Positions 14,871-26,067 of a DNA stretch of 64,000 nucleotides are shown here, piece by piece. The stretch spans positions 52,502,176-52,566,175 of the forward strand of contig NC_085875.1 of NCBI RefSeq assembly GCF_034702125.1, given 5' to 3'. Both the position numbers and the translations under genes were made by a program. This DNA is from Engraulis encrasicolus. Lineage: Eukaryota; Chordata; Actinopteri; Clupeiformes; Engraulidae. The notes beneath the pieces are model-generated. The model was not told the origin of the DNA. It was given only the letters and a program-made list of their open reading frames with translations, and made no database searches. Position 1 is the first letter of the stretch. Each line of letters begins with the position of its first letter.

Positions 14871-14896
14871 CCCTCGTCCACTCTCCAATCCTACAA

Positions 14897-14905
14897 CCCC
14901 CCCCC

Positions 14906-14936
<31 letters not shown>

Positions 14937-14940
14937 ACAC
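14897..14940. repeat. Poly-C tract followed by (AC)n
   Basis: A run of about 26 C residues passes directly into AC dinucleotides. Length may be unreliable in assembly. Confidence 0.9.
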
Positions 14941-15142
14941 AAACACACTGATGCAGGGAGAGGCGTTTCTCAGGGTGATGCTTCCCCCATTTCATAATCC
15001 TTTTAACTCATGGTGAGCTGTAAATGAAAACGTGGGATCACTATGGAGAGATGTGGGATAGCTCAGCCATTAGAATTGGAGTCCGCCTTTCTCTCTCCTT
15101 TGCTCTGTCTTTCTGCTCTGATTCTCACATCTCTTACAGACA

Positions 15143-15207
15143 ACAGAGAGAGAGAGAGAGAGAGAAAGAGAGAGGAAGAGAGACAGATACAGAGAGAAAT
15201 ACTAAAA

Positions 15208-15240
<33 letters not shown>

Positions 15241-15241
15241 C
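15143..15241. repeat. (GA)n-rich purine tract
   Basis: Imperfect GA repeat with agaaag and agatac interruptions. The Arg/Glu-rich frames over it are artefacts. 14941-15142 and 15242-15405 show nothing else. Confidence 0.9.
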
Positions 15242-15409
15242 TCAATGTTAGGGACCCAAGACTGTATGAGAAAAGAATCGAACTGGTGAGAGAGGCAGGG
15301 CATCACAGGCGATGAAAGGCCAACAATGGGGTCTCTGGACCAGGGGAGTGTCAGGCTCGTGCTGGGCTGTCACAATGGATCCCTGGAGCCTCTCCCAGCA
15401 GCTGTGGCG

Positions 15410-15765
15410 GGCAGGCCCGGATTAAGACGACATGGGGCCCCTAGGCTATAGGTTCCTGTGGGTCCCACCCACCTCCCTCCCAGAAGACATGTATCGTGAC
15501 GAATTTGCGTAGACATAATTTTGAGCTAGGAATAAAGGATAACAAGTCTACCAACTCTACTCAACACAAGGTGTTTTTTTTTTCAATATCGCATCTTGTC
15601 ACAATTCTGCAATTTTTCCCGTTTGGCCAATCAGCCCACCCCCCCCCCCCCCCTGGCAGGTGGGGGCCCCTAAGGCTGCAGTCATGTCTAGCCTGTGGTG
15701 GGTGTCCCTGGCAGGTGGGGGCCCCTAGGCTGCAGCTATATCGAGCCTGTGAGTTATTCCAGCCC
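15410..15765. repeat. GGGGCCCCT-rich repeat with an internal ~58-base duplication
   Basis: Starts near caggcccggattaagacga and ends near gttattccagccctg, resembling a hAT-type non-autonomous repeat with GGGGCCCCTA blocks. The unit ctggcaggtgggggcccct, then ggctgcag, then gagcctgtg is present twice (15651-15710 and 15709-15755). A C15 run precedes it. Confidence 0.45.
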
Positions 15766-15930
15766 TGGGGCTGGTGATAGGATACAGTAATGGGGAGGTA
15801 ATCATCGAAGAAAAGCGCCATGAAATATTCATCAGATGGCCCCAGCTTGAGGTTGATTAAATATCGGCTTGCTACGCTACACTACACGCTGCCATGGTCC
15901 TCACTCCAGCGGGCAGGTTACTCACACAGG

Positions 15931-16060
<130 letters not shown>

Positions 16061-16155
16061 ATTGATGACAAAAGGCTGTTTCCCAAAAAATAAATATGTT
16101 TCTTTTGTTTTATTTCTTTTTCTTCTTTTCTTTTAAACAGGGGTAACAAAAGGGA

Positions 16156-16850
16156 CTAAAGCCCTATTCCGACGGTACTAGTTTTATTTATGGACATAGG
16201 GACATGTGATTTTTATCTCAGGACGTCGGTAAAAGAAATGGCCGATTCGGACTGGATTTAAATATCGGAGTAAACGTACAGAAAGTAGGAGGGGTTACTC
16301 ATCATGCACCGTTGTGACAGCACTTGTCGTTATGTGCTTGCCAACTCCATAATATATTATTGATTTTTGAACACATTATTGCGCATCCATGGAGGCTTTT
16401 TTTGTCCCGTGGAACAATTCTAGTAATTGACTGTTGGTTTACTAACCCATCAAAATCCATTCTAAACCGTCTGTATGCGTGTCCTTTCATTTGGAGAGTG
16501 CGTTTGACCATGCTGTCTGATTTCGACAGCGAACACAGCTTGGAACAACTTCCTAAAACAAAACTAACGGTTTACTGCAAGGCAGTAATGTTTGCAAGCT
16601 AGGAGAGATTGGATATATAGGCGTTTTGTGCGCTTTACATAGGCTAGCATTCGGACGGGATTAGTATTACCCTGGGTATTACAGGAGGTACAGACCGTTT
16701 TACAGGAGGTACAACTTGCGGTGAAGTTTACCCAACATACTCCGCAATCTTTACCAGACTGGCGTGTTAGGACTGGATTACATTTCCCGGTTATTATTAC
16801 TTTACCCCAGGTCCTCCCATTAAACTAGTCCCGTCGGAATAGGGCTTTAG
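16156..16850. mobile_element. Non-autonomous TIR element (ctaaagccctattccgac ends)
   Basis: Left end ctaaagccctattccgacgg and right end ccgtcggaatagggctttag are 20-base perfect inverted repeats, and the inversion continues less perfectly through actagtttta/taaactagt. The TSD is ambiguous: gac on both sides if the TIR is taken to start at taaag. The 92-residue frame inside (16324-16602) has no recognised domain. Superfamily unassigned. Confidence 0.75.
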
Positions 16851-16852
16851 AC

Positions 16853-17256
16853 TGTGCACAAGGAAGTAACGTGTACTTCTGGAGGCGAAAAAATGTGTTT
16901 GATTGGTTGATACAATTGCAGGGGGAGGTGGCAGAGCAGGAGAGATGTGTCTAGTACACCAATTTCATATTGGTCCCTGTGAAAAAGCACAAGATTCTGA
17001 AACGGCGCATGTTTCATAAAAGCCTCAATATCTCCATTCCATGTTGATTTTGGCCGATAACGGCCTTGGTTGAGCTCACAATAGCTCGGCAATGAAATCA
17101 CATATGGACACACGGTTTTCACACACTAAGAGTTGAAAGTCTCACCTTTCAAACGAGCCATAACATGTTTCGGTGGCCCTATCACACAATATGCTGTGAC
17201 TGTACAAAAAACACCTAAAAATGTTTTATTACGCTGGGAGTCTGGTAGTCAATGTG
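16853..17256 (+). mobile_element. TTAA-flanked family, copy 1 (right part only)
   Basis: Ends with tggtagtcaatgtg followed by TTAA (17257-17260), and contains cacacggttttcac, ctttcaaacgagcc and cataacatgtttc in the same order as copy 2. The left portion is missing; the copy starts right after the 16156-16850 element. Confidence 0.7.
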
Positions 17257-17419
17257 TTAACTTATCCAACATGCAATTGCACTGCAAACCATGGAAATGC
17301 GTTACACAGCAGCCAGTAGTAATGCTTTCTCTGCACTGCACACAGAGTACTAGTCACACAGGAGAGCACACTCAATAGTCAAACCCATACCAGCCAAGAG
17401 GGTAAACGTGCACACTTAA

Positions 17420-18790
17420 CACATTGAGTACCGAAGACGTAATAATACGTTTTTCATGCCCATGCGTTGTATACCAACAACGTAAAAAATACGTTTTTGT
17501 GGGGTTTTTTCATATTTGGAATCTACACCCTTCAATACATAATATTTGTGATTTTGGGAGGTCTGTGACGAATACAAATGACAAAAATGGCAGTCAAAAG
17601 CTTGTGTCATGATTTGGACATTTTAATTTTAATCACAACACCAGAGCAGCAACCGTAGGTAAAGCAGACGGTCTATTATAAATTACAAGAACCTTTGGGT
17701 AGCCCTAAAGTAACCTGCAATGGCTATGTTGCGTGCCTTGTGTGTACACCATGCTGATCCAGCTCAGCTTGCAGCCCTGTTAGCCTTGTGATTCTTGGTG
17801 GACTATGATGCTGTGGTCAAGAATTGTGCCAGTTGTGTATTTACGTTTCTGATCGGCGTCCACACTTTTTATAGTGTCCTTCACGCAATAAACACACAGG
17901 AAGATAGGCCTAATAGTCATGTCTGGCAGCCTGAGTAGGCTAACATCCTTACCCAGATCCTTGGCTAGATCCTTACAAATGACCCCCAAACTGTTATCGG
18001 ATCTAATACCCTGGGATTTTGAAGTTTGATCACCGGCAAGATTAGTTGAATTGTAATCCTGTTTATGTTTTCTCCCCCATGAAAATTAATTTTCTGGAGC
18101 TTGCCGTCAGCCAGATGCTAGCCTACTAGCTATGTGGCTACGTAAACACTGCATCCCATGATATGGATCACCAGTTATGGATCAGGCATTGGGTTATTGG
18201 ATTTTGTTACCGAGCTTGGGTTAAATTACTTTCGGAACTTGTTTCTTGTTCATCTTTCTGCGTGTTACTGAAGACCCTGACGCTTTCATGTATGCAAAGG
18301 CATTCGGCTATAACTTGCAGATCAAACTTTGCTGTGAGCGTGTGAAGCCCTTGACGTAAATGCGTGTTTTGATTGGCCAAGGTAGTCAGACAGGAGGTGT
18401 GTCAAGACAGCTGAGCAGGACAACACGAAGCTGAGCTTTTGTGCCAGCTATACATTCATATCAATACCAACTGATCCCCTTCTAAAGGCGTGACATTCTG
18501 AAACAGCGCTTGGTTCACAAAAACCTTATTATCTCCGTTACTTACAGAATTTTGCAGAATTCGGGAGGTAACCGCATCGTTTAAGTTAGGTTTGCTTGGC
18601 AATAAAAGCTTGTAGAGACACACGGTTTTCACCCACGACAAGGGCAAAGTCTTCACTTTCAAACGAGTCATAACATGTTTCAGTGGCACCATCACATAAT
18701 ATTCTGTGCCTCTACAAAAAACGTCAAAAAAGGGCTAGAACGCCGGTATTCTACGATATAATTCTGTAAGCATCGCCGGTATTCAATGTG
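17420..18790. mobile_element. TTAA-flanked non-autonomous element, copy 2 (complete)
   Basis: Starts cacattgagtaccg after TTAA (17416-17419) and ends cggtattcaatgtg before TTAA (18791-18794), giving inverted ends and the TTAA target used by piggyBac and Kolobok elements. Length is 1371 bases. Interior landmarks are gacgtaataatacg, ccagatccttgg, acacggttttcac and ctttcaaacgag, shared with copies 1 and 3. No transposase frame is present. Which TTAA superfamily drives it is not decided by the ends alone. Confidence 0.8.
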
Positions 18791-18799
18791 TTAAGGGGG

Positions 18800-19748
18800 G
18801 CACTTCTGGGGCTGGCTAGCTGGAGGGACTAGAATGAGAATAAAAGACAATGGCTACGGTTACATGATGTTTTTAAATCCAAATTAATAATAAGTAAATA
18901 GTATTAAATTAATAAGTTATTTTGCGACGTGCATACATGCCACTGTCACTTAAATCTGAACGAACATCTGGGGAAAAGAAAGAATTGCGATTGGACTGAG
19001 GACACACGTGCTGAGCGAGCCAAATAAGGCACGCGGGCGTGGTCGGCAAGCTCCAATGCCACCGGGATGCAGGTAATCTTCACCCCGAAAATATTTGCCT
19101 CAGGCGGGCTGAAATCTTAACATTTCCCCCTGTGGCCCTGAATAATTTACAATGCTAACGTTAGCTTACCCGACTAGCTTAAAAAAAAGAGTGGTCAAAG
19201 AGTAATGTGGAGTAACTTGGTTGTGCTTCATCAGTTTGTGGCAAATTTTTACATTAATATATGGATGCCACAACATTAGTATAGTCACTTAGGCTCTTTA
19301 AATTAAGCAAAAACTTTCATGTAAGAAGTCCACCGGAAGTCGGACATTTTTTCTCACAGAAGCAAAGAACATGGGGTCTTGCGCCATCGCGTGGCCAACG
19401 AGCATGTGTGGAACGACCGGAATTGTTGTTAAAGTGTAATTAAAGGTTACATGACAGAGGAGAGTGTAAAGAGGAAAAGAGTGTAAAAGAGGAATAAACC
19501 ACCCACTGTAATTGGTCTTAAGTTTAATACCAAATAAACTTAATTCTGGTTCGGTAAGTGTTTACATGATGTTTTTAGAGCGGAATTAAGTTTTCATCAG
19601 ATTTAAAGTGAGGTAAATCGGATTTTAAATGTCTCATGTAAACATAGTGAATAAGAGAAACTAATGTCAAAATGAAACTAAATGACATCAACAAAATAAG
19701 TGGGCAGTTCCGGCGGCAACAGAAAGCAACCGACCAAACGGGGTAGAG
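18800..19748. other. No gene; possible MITE with acatga/tcatgtaaac ends
   Basis: acggttacatgatgttttta (~18857) recurs as gtttacatgatgttttta (~19559), with ctcatgtaaacatag at ~19634. The pattern suggests one or two MITEs related to the 14729 fragment, but I could not fix ends or a TSD. Confidence 0.35.
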
Positions 19749-19751
19749 TAA

Positions 19752-20118
19752 CGGTACATGCACACACAGACAGCACGTTTCCTTAACGTCTCTGTGCGCA
19801 GTGCGAGTCCGAGAGGTTCGTGGGCTGCCTTTCACACTGCACAGTCAACGTCCACGTTCTATCCGCAGGCAGCAACCATTCATTTTCAATGGGAGCCGCG
19901 CATTGAACGCGGACGTCCGCGCAGGAAAACAGACTCGAGTTCTATTTTCAAGGAGCAACGAGGACATGTCCAGTCGGGACGGACATGCGTCGCGCTAACA
20001 CCGCGTTCCTGTGTGCAAGGCATGATTTGTTTTAATACATTCTATCCGTTTCGGACTGATAACGGACACGTTCTGTGGGCGTACTGTGGATGTCCGCGCC
20101 GTTGATGTGCATGTACCG
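19752..20118. mobile_element. Harbinger-type MITE with TAA duplication
   Basis: Left end cggtacatgcacac and right end gtgcatgtaccg are inverted and flanked by TAA (19749-19751 and 20119-20121), the 3-bp target typical of PIF/Harbinger. The 367-base interior is unusually CpG-rich (acgcggacgtccgcgc and similar), so the frames over 19758-20105 are best read as composition artefacts. Confidence 0.75.
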
Positions 20119-20295
20119 TAAAGGGAGGGAGCCCACAACTAAAGAGGTGTCAGGTAAGAGGAGAGAGAAACGGGGAGGTAGATGGGACAACTAATGAAAT
20201 GGGTTTCTACTCAGCGGACGGGACCTGCCACGAACAAAACACTGTTAAAAGACCAAAAAAAAATACATTGGCTTCAACAAAAACTGAAACAAAAC

Positions 20296-20637
20296 GGTAA
20301 CACTTTACAATAACGTCCTATTCACAGCTTTATAAACACTTTATTAATATTTAATAACAATTAACATCTAACAAAGCATTTACAATGTTTGTAAATGAGT
20401 AATAACCAAACTATGACTGCACAGTGGATTGGGAATCAACTTCTACTGTGTCAGTTTTATGTGGTTTCATGCCATCTGGTTTTTGGACGACAACCTTTCA
20501 GGACCGCTGCGACTGCGCTGTGTCTGCTGTGTTAACATAGTATTTCTTGGCCATTTACAAACATTTGTAAACATTTTGTTGATAATTAGTTAATTATTTA
20601 TTAAGTGTTATTAAAGCTGTGAATAGGATGTGTTACC
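20296..20637. mobile_element. AT-rich MITE with ggtaacac ends
   Basis: Left ggtaacactttacaataacg and right ggatgtgttacc are inverted. The inversion goes on through tcctattcacagcttta and its complement for about 60 bases. The TSD is unclear because both flanks are A-rich. Similar ggtaacactttacaataa-type repeats are common in fish. 20640-21120 holds nothing recognised apart from a short ggtcttcatcagggcg motif near 21010. Confidence 0.7.
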
Positions 20638-21124
20638 AAAAAAACAAACACACGGGGAAACTGTGGTCATGTGGTTAACCCTTCTTCAGCTGCGATCCGG
20701 GAGCAAGAGTTGACGAAAAACATTAGATGTATATTTTCAAACACCATATAAATACCCAACCATGTTGAAGTTCGTCCTATAAATACATATAAAAAGACAT
20801 TCAACCATGGAGACAAGAGGCACATACATTGACAAGAGTAACCATGACATTGTTCTCAATAAGACTTGGTGGCCACTAGGCCTACTTCAGGCAACTCTTG
20901 CAAATGAGTCAAGGAGAGTTCTATTACTATTATTACTAAGTTCTTTTAGTTACAAACCCTTTACTGTAACCTGGGACATCTAAAAACGCAGTCTGGTTTC
21001 AACCTCACCGGGTCTTCATCAGGGCGTGTCAGGAAAGAATTCACATTTGGTGACCTATTTGTCAGAAAACACAAAGTATATACGATGGCCAAAAATGCAG
21101 TCACCTTTACACCACCATAAGAAT

Positions 21125-22193
21125 CCCATACGAAAATGGACCATGGTTTATTATGGTATTACTATGATGATCATGGTTCTACCATGGTATATCATGATTA
21201 CTCTAAGTACTCTGAACCTACCATAATTGTACTATGGCTTACTATGATATTACTGTGATTTTTATGTAGTAACATGGTTCTTCCATGGTATGACATGATT
21301 AATCTACCCTTAAGAAAATCGACCATGATTTTAATGCAGTAACCATTTCACATTTCATGGTCATTCTAAGTACTATCAACCAACCATAGTTCTAGAACAG
21401 TAGCTGTCATAGTAGTAGCCCTTACAAAAATTAACCATGGTTCTACTATGAAAACTAATCATGATTACCATAGATTTACCATGGATTATAGTTAATCATG
21501 GTTTTTAGTGTAACCATGGTTTGTGACTATTATTTAACTTATGTTTTAACCCTAGTATACTCTTTGCCATAAACCATGGTTCCCCCCAAACCATGTTTTT
21601 TTTAAAAACCATGGTCGCCCACCCCAAAAGCCCTTTTTCTAAAAGCATGGTTTTAAAAAAACAAGGTTGGGGAAGGGGTGCATGGTTAAACCATAGTCAT
21701 GTACCATGGTTTTCGTGGTTACCCAAGAAAACACGAAACCCCTGAATGTGAGTAGCCGTGATGTAATGGCTAGGGAGTTGGACTCTAGATCACAGGATTG
21801 CAGGTTTGAATCCTGCCCTCACCATTCCTCCAATTATGGCTGAAGTGCCCTTCAGCAAGGCACCTAACATTGATCCATGGACTGTAATAGCCTGTAAGTC
21901 ACTTAGGATAAAAAAGTGTCAGCTCACTGTAATGTAATGAATAACTATTAACCATGGTTAGTCGTCATAGTAAAACCATGGCTAATTTAAACCATTGTTA
22001 AATCCATATTTAAACCATGGTTAAATCATAGTGAAACCATGGTTGCATCATAGTTAAACCATGGTTGAACTATAGCCAATCAATGGTTAAACCATAGTCA
22101 CAAACCGTACTCAAAAAAACGCGGCCATAACTATGAATAACTAAAAACAATGGTTTAGTTCTCATAGTAAAAACATGGTCGATTTTGTAAGGG
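21125..22193. mobile_element. CCATGGTT-rich TIR element, copy 2 (near complete)
   Basis: Opens cccatacgaaaatggacc and closes tggtcgattttgtaaggg, which are imperfect inverted ends. The interior is dominated by ccatggtt/aaccatgg palindromes on both strands. The first 360 bases match copy 1 at 33-409. A tRNA-derived SINE sits inside at about 21752-21940. No transposase frame. TSD not resolved. Confidence 0.75.
21752..21940 (+). mobile_element. tRNA-derived SINE
   Basis: A tRNA-like head carries an A-box region (tgatgtaatggctagggag, from ~21760) and a B box ggtttgaatcc (21803-21813) for RNA polymerase III. The body contains gtgcccttcagcaaggcacc. The LINE-like tail is cacttaggataaaaaagtgtc followed by aatgtaatg. 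This is the standard plan of fish tRNA-SINEs mobilised by an L2-type LINE. It lies inside the CCATGGTT element and is younger than it. Confidence 0.9.
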
Positions 22194-23389
22194 ATAGAAT
22201 GAGTCAATAATAACACAGATAAACATACAGGAAGAATAAACAGAAAAAAATTATGTACGGTCCACTTCCTGATGCAAAAAGTTAATAAATACATGGTCAC
22301 TCTTTTGTTAAAGAAATACATACTTTCTCCAGCCAGAGCTACTGTTTGTTTTATAAGAAAGGTCTAAAATCAATTTCGTCATTGAGGCCTGGATAATGTA
22401 GTGCGCCCAAAGTATGTATCGAAGCGTTTCTCTCTGTAAATGTTTCTTCAGTCGATCGCCCTCTCTCGGGGTGATTTGTATGTGCTCCAACGCCTCCACT
22501 TTTAAAAGACTGGCGTCTTTATTATGAGTGCTCTGAAAGTGACGCGCCTTGGGGTAATCCTCATTTTTGAGGACTTGAGTACATGGCTATCCCCAATCCT
22601 CATATGATTTAAGTAGATGAGTGATTCTACGAATCGGCTACGCTTTTAAGTCCATGGATTTTATTTGCCAATTCCACTAACTATTAACTTCATCCAATGA
22701 TGTTTTGGACATTAGCACATATTTATCTTTCATATAATACAGAAAGTGTAGACATGGCCTTATTTCCCTCAGCAAGAATGAATATTTAATACTGGTTTTG
22801 GGCGTTTTCATGTCGTCCCGTTTTCCAAATGTCAGATTCAGTCTTCATATTAGCATGTAAAGAAACTTGTTTTGCCCAAGACGATTGCAAATGTTGATTC
22901 ACAGTAATCATCACAATATGACAAAACTGTCAGAAAGACCACTGTCCTTTCTATTATACATGAAAGTTGCCATTTTGTGTGTGTCCACAAAAACTGTGTG
23001 AACCGTGTCACGGTCTGAAACCCCCTCCATAAATCAGTAATGGTTTGGTCTTAGGCCATACGAACAACATCACGTGATGTCATAACCTCTTTGGCAGGAT
23101 ATGGGAAGACTTTTTGGTAAGTTTTGAGCTCCATCCTGCCATAATTAAATCCATTCTTTTTCATGTTCTCATAGTGGGAAAATTGCCTGTCAACTGTGTT
23201 ATCAACATATTCATAAGAATCTGAATTAGAAATCACATGTAGAAAAACACAGACAAAGCATACAAATACATGAATTGATTAAGGTGTTGTGGTGGAACTT
23301 CTGAGGTCCTCAGTTAGCACAACACCATAAAAATGGCTGAAATGTCAAGCCGTGTTACCGTCAATGGTGTCACAATTAGCTATGACAGT
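22194..23389. other. No gene recognised
   Basis: Short frames only (for example 22308-22499 and 23051-23236 on minus), none with a domain I recognise. No inverted ends found. Confidence 0.45.
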
Positions 23390-23587
23390 CAGTGTTGCCA
23401 GATGAGGCTGATGATTTCCAGCCCAAAAAATGTTCAAAACCCGCCTAGAAGCACAAAATCCCGCCCAATTCTATTGATTTCTATGGCAAAAAGTGGGCAG
23501 GTTTTTCTGATAAATTACATTTTTACCCGCACAGGGCCATCCTAAGCAGCCCAATTGGGCGGGAACCAGCCCAATCTGGCAACACTG
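23390..23587. mobile_element. hAT MITE with perfect 8-bp duplication
   Basis: Ends cagtgttgccagat and tctggcaacactg are inverted. The flanks are atgacagt on both sides (23382-23389 and 23588-23595), the 8-bp duplication expected of hAT. The 198-base interior contains cagcccaa/ttgggc blocks and no coding capacity. A related left end occurs at 44020. Confidence 0.9.
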
Positions 23588-23999
23588 ATGACAGTTGAGG
23601 AGGAGTATGTTTTTGCCAATTTATCTCCATATTGACAGACAAACAAACAAAATAATTTGTGTTCTAGGGAGATGGGTTTGTCTGCTCTGTTTTTTTCTCC
23701 TAAAAAAGTGCCGACTTGTTCCCCTGCACTGTTGACTGTAACACAGTTGAGTAACACGGTTGACTGTTTTGAAAGTGTTTTTGAGCTATTGATCCCTTAT
23801 GTGTTGGAACAATCCTATGAACAGACACTACGGATTATGGATTATCTCTGGAGAAGGAAGTCTTGTGTAAGGAGGGTGAAAAAATTCAAATCAGACGTTA
23901 CAGGGATTTATAATGAAAAATGTGTCAGTCTGTATCACAGTGAATCATAAAATCCTACTTATGAAGCTCAACAAACACATTTTCTATATCAGTTGCACA

Positions 24000-25735
24000 G
24001 ATTAATGACAACATTAGGGAATTAATGATAACATTAAGGCCTGTCTACCAGTTCTCAGTCCCCTCCTTACTAACATGATTAACACCTCTCTCCTGACAGG
24101 CATAGTTCCAAACTCCCTTAAGATTGCAGCCATCACGCCTATCCTCAAAAAAGCTGGAGCTGCAGCGGATGATTTTAAAAACGACCGTCCCATCTCAAAC
24201 CTTCCCTTCATCTCCAAGCTGCTAGAGCGTACTGTGGCCTTACAGCTTCAAGAACACATGACATCATTTAGCTTATGGGAGGAACTGCAGTCTGGGTTCA
24301 GGGCTAAGCATAGCACTGAAACTGCACTAGTCAAGGTCGTAAACGACCTTTTGTTAGCTGCGGATTCAGGCCATTTCAGTATCCTCCTGCTACTTGATTT
24401 AACAGCTGCTTTTGACACAGTCTGCCACAACGTCCTTCTCACAAGGCTGGAAACCCTATTGGGCATCACTGGCACTGCACTCTCCTGGTTCAGGTCCTAT
24501 CTAACTGGAAGAGAGCAGTTTATCTCTATTGGTGATTTCCGGTCTCCAAATTCACAAAGCTCAGTACTAGGCCCCCTACTCTTCATCATTTATATTCTTC
24601 CCCTTGGTAACATTCTCCGAAAACATGGCCTAAACCCTCCCATCCACTCCCCCTCACTAATTGAACAACCTGCCTAAATGAAATTAGTAATTGGATGACC
24701 CAAAATTTTCTTCAACTTAATCAAAACAAAACTGAAGCCATCATCATCGCCACCCCATCATTACTTAAAAAGATAAACCTTTCTCAGTTCTCTATCCCTG
24801 ACTATTTTACCTCCACTTCCTCTGAAGTAAAAAATCTGGGCGTCATTGACTCTTCGCTCTCCTTGGAATCCCATATTAAACACCTCACCAAAACTGCGTT
24901 TTTCCATCTTAAAACCATCTCCAGACTCCGCCCTTCTCTTACCCCTACCTCTGCTGAGACCATCATTCACGCTTTCGTAACCTCCAGATTAGATTATTGC
25001 AATGCCCTACTCACTGGTCTCCCTACTAAATTGATTAACTGTCTACAATACATTCAGAACTCAGCAGCTAGATTACTTACACACACCAGACCCTGGCATC
25101 ACATTACCCCTATCCTCTATCAATTACACTGGCTTCCTATCCATTTCAAAATTCTCCTCCTCGTATACAAGGCCCAGCACAACCTTGCACCCTCCTACAT
25201 CACAAGTCTCCTCACCCCATACAATCCCACCCGCACACTACGCTCCACTGACTCACTCCTCCTTACAGTTCCCTCCACACACCTGCGCACCATGGGCGAC
25301 AGGGCATTTAGTGTTGTTAGCCCTAAACTTTGGAGTTCTCTTCCACTGTCACTTCGTCAGTGTTCTTCACTGTCTACTTTTAAATCTAAGCTGAAGACAC
25401 ACCTTTTCACTTCTGCTTTTCCACTTCATTGACAGGCACTTCCACTTTATTTTAATTATCAGTTTATTTTTATTTTACACATTATTATTTTTCCCCCTCA
25501 TTTTATTTTATTTTCCAATGCATTCTACTTCTTTTTCTTATTTGAAAATATTTATTTTTATTGTACTTTTATCTCCATTTTATTTTTGCATTTTAATTAC
25601 TCTCCTATTGTCAATTCACTGAAGCTTTGTTGTACTTTCCCTACTGTTATGTATTTGTTTTGATTGTAAAGTGTCCTTGGGTATTTTGAAAGGCGCTCAA
25701 AAAATAAAATTTATTATTATTATTATTAACATTAT
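24000..25735 (+). mobile_element. L2-type LINE, 5'-truncated, with ATT tail
   Basis: Starts abruptly in the segment before the reverse transcriptase and ends with taaagtgtccttgggtattt, aaggcgctcaaaaaataaaa and (ATT)n at 25711-25729, a classic fish L2 3' end. The 5' half with the endonuclease is missing. The frame is otherwise long, with only local deletions. Confidence 0.88.
24045..25432 (+). pseudogene. L2 LINE reverse transcriptase lacking its catalytic YADD box
   Basis: The first frame (to 24677) shows GIVPNSLKIAAITPILKK, RPISNLPFISKLLERTV, SGFRAKHSTETALVKVVND and the first catalytic Asp in DLTAAFDTVCHNVLL. The CGVPQG motif that should precede SVLGPLLF is deleted. After NILRKHGLN the segment with the YADD catalytic pair is missing. 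A new frame from 24695 resumes at MTQNFLQLNQNKTEAII and continues to the normal C terminus (TRPWHHITPILYQLHWLP, LKTHLFTSAFPLH). Two small internal deletions have therefore removed the heart of the enzyme while leaving the rest readable. Confidence 0.88.
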
Positions 25736-25737
25736 TG

Positions 25738-26060
25738 CTAAGGGACATGAGCACTTTCAAACGTATGTTGTTTCAACTCTGTAGTATTTTTATATATGTT
25801 TGAAATGACATAGTATTTGTCCATAACACTGTTGACAAAATAATCAAGCAAATGTTCGCTTTCATTAGAGTATTTATCAAATGATTTAAGATTAAGCTTG
25901 GCAATTTGTTTGTTTGGAAACTTAAATATATACACTATGTAAACATCTAGGTCATTTAGTTGAAAGAAAATACAGATAATTGACATTTTGCTTTTGCCAA
26001 AAGCGTAGGCGAATCGTAGAATCACTCAGATATTTAGCCTGACATTTCAAATCTGGTCTT
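25738..26060. other. No gene recognised
   Basis: AT-rich, short minus-strand frames without recognisable domains. Confidence 0.4.
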
Positions 26061-26067
26061 TGATTAA

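Noticed and set aside
15024..15315. Arg/Glu-rich frames that look like a charged coiled coil
   Set aside because: They come from the (GA)n purine tract and have no conserved start or neighbours.
19758..20105. Arg-rich 115-residue frame as a small gene
   Set aside because: It lies wholly inside a TAA-flanked MITE with CpG-rich composition and has no conserved motif.
21752..21940. Functional tRNA gene
   Set aside because: The A and B boxes are present but the head does not close as a tRNA, and a LINE-like tail follows; it is a SINE.
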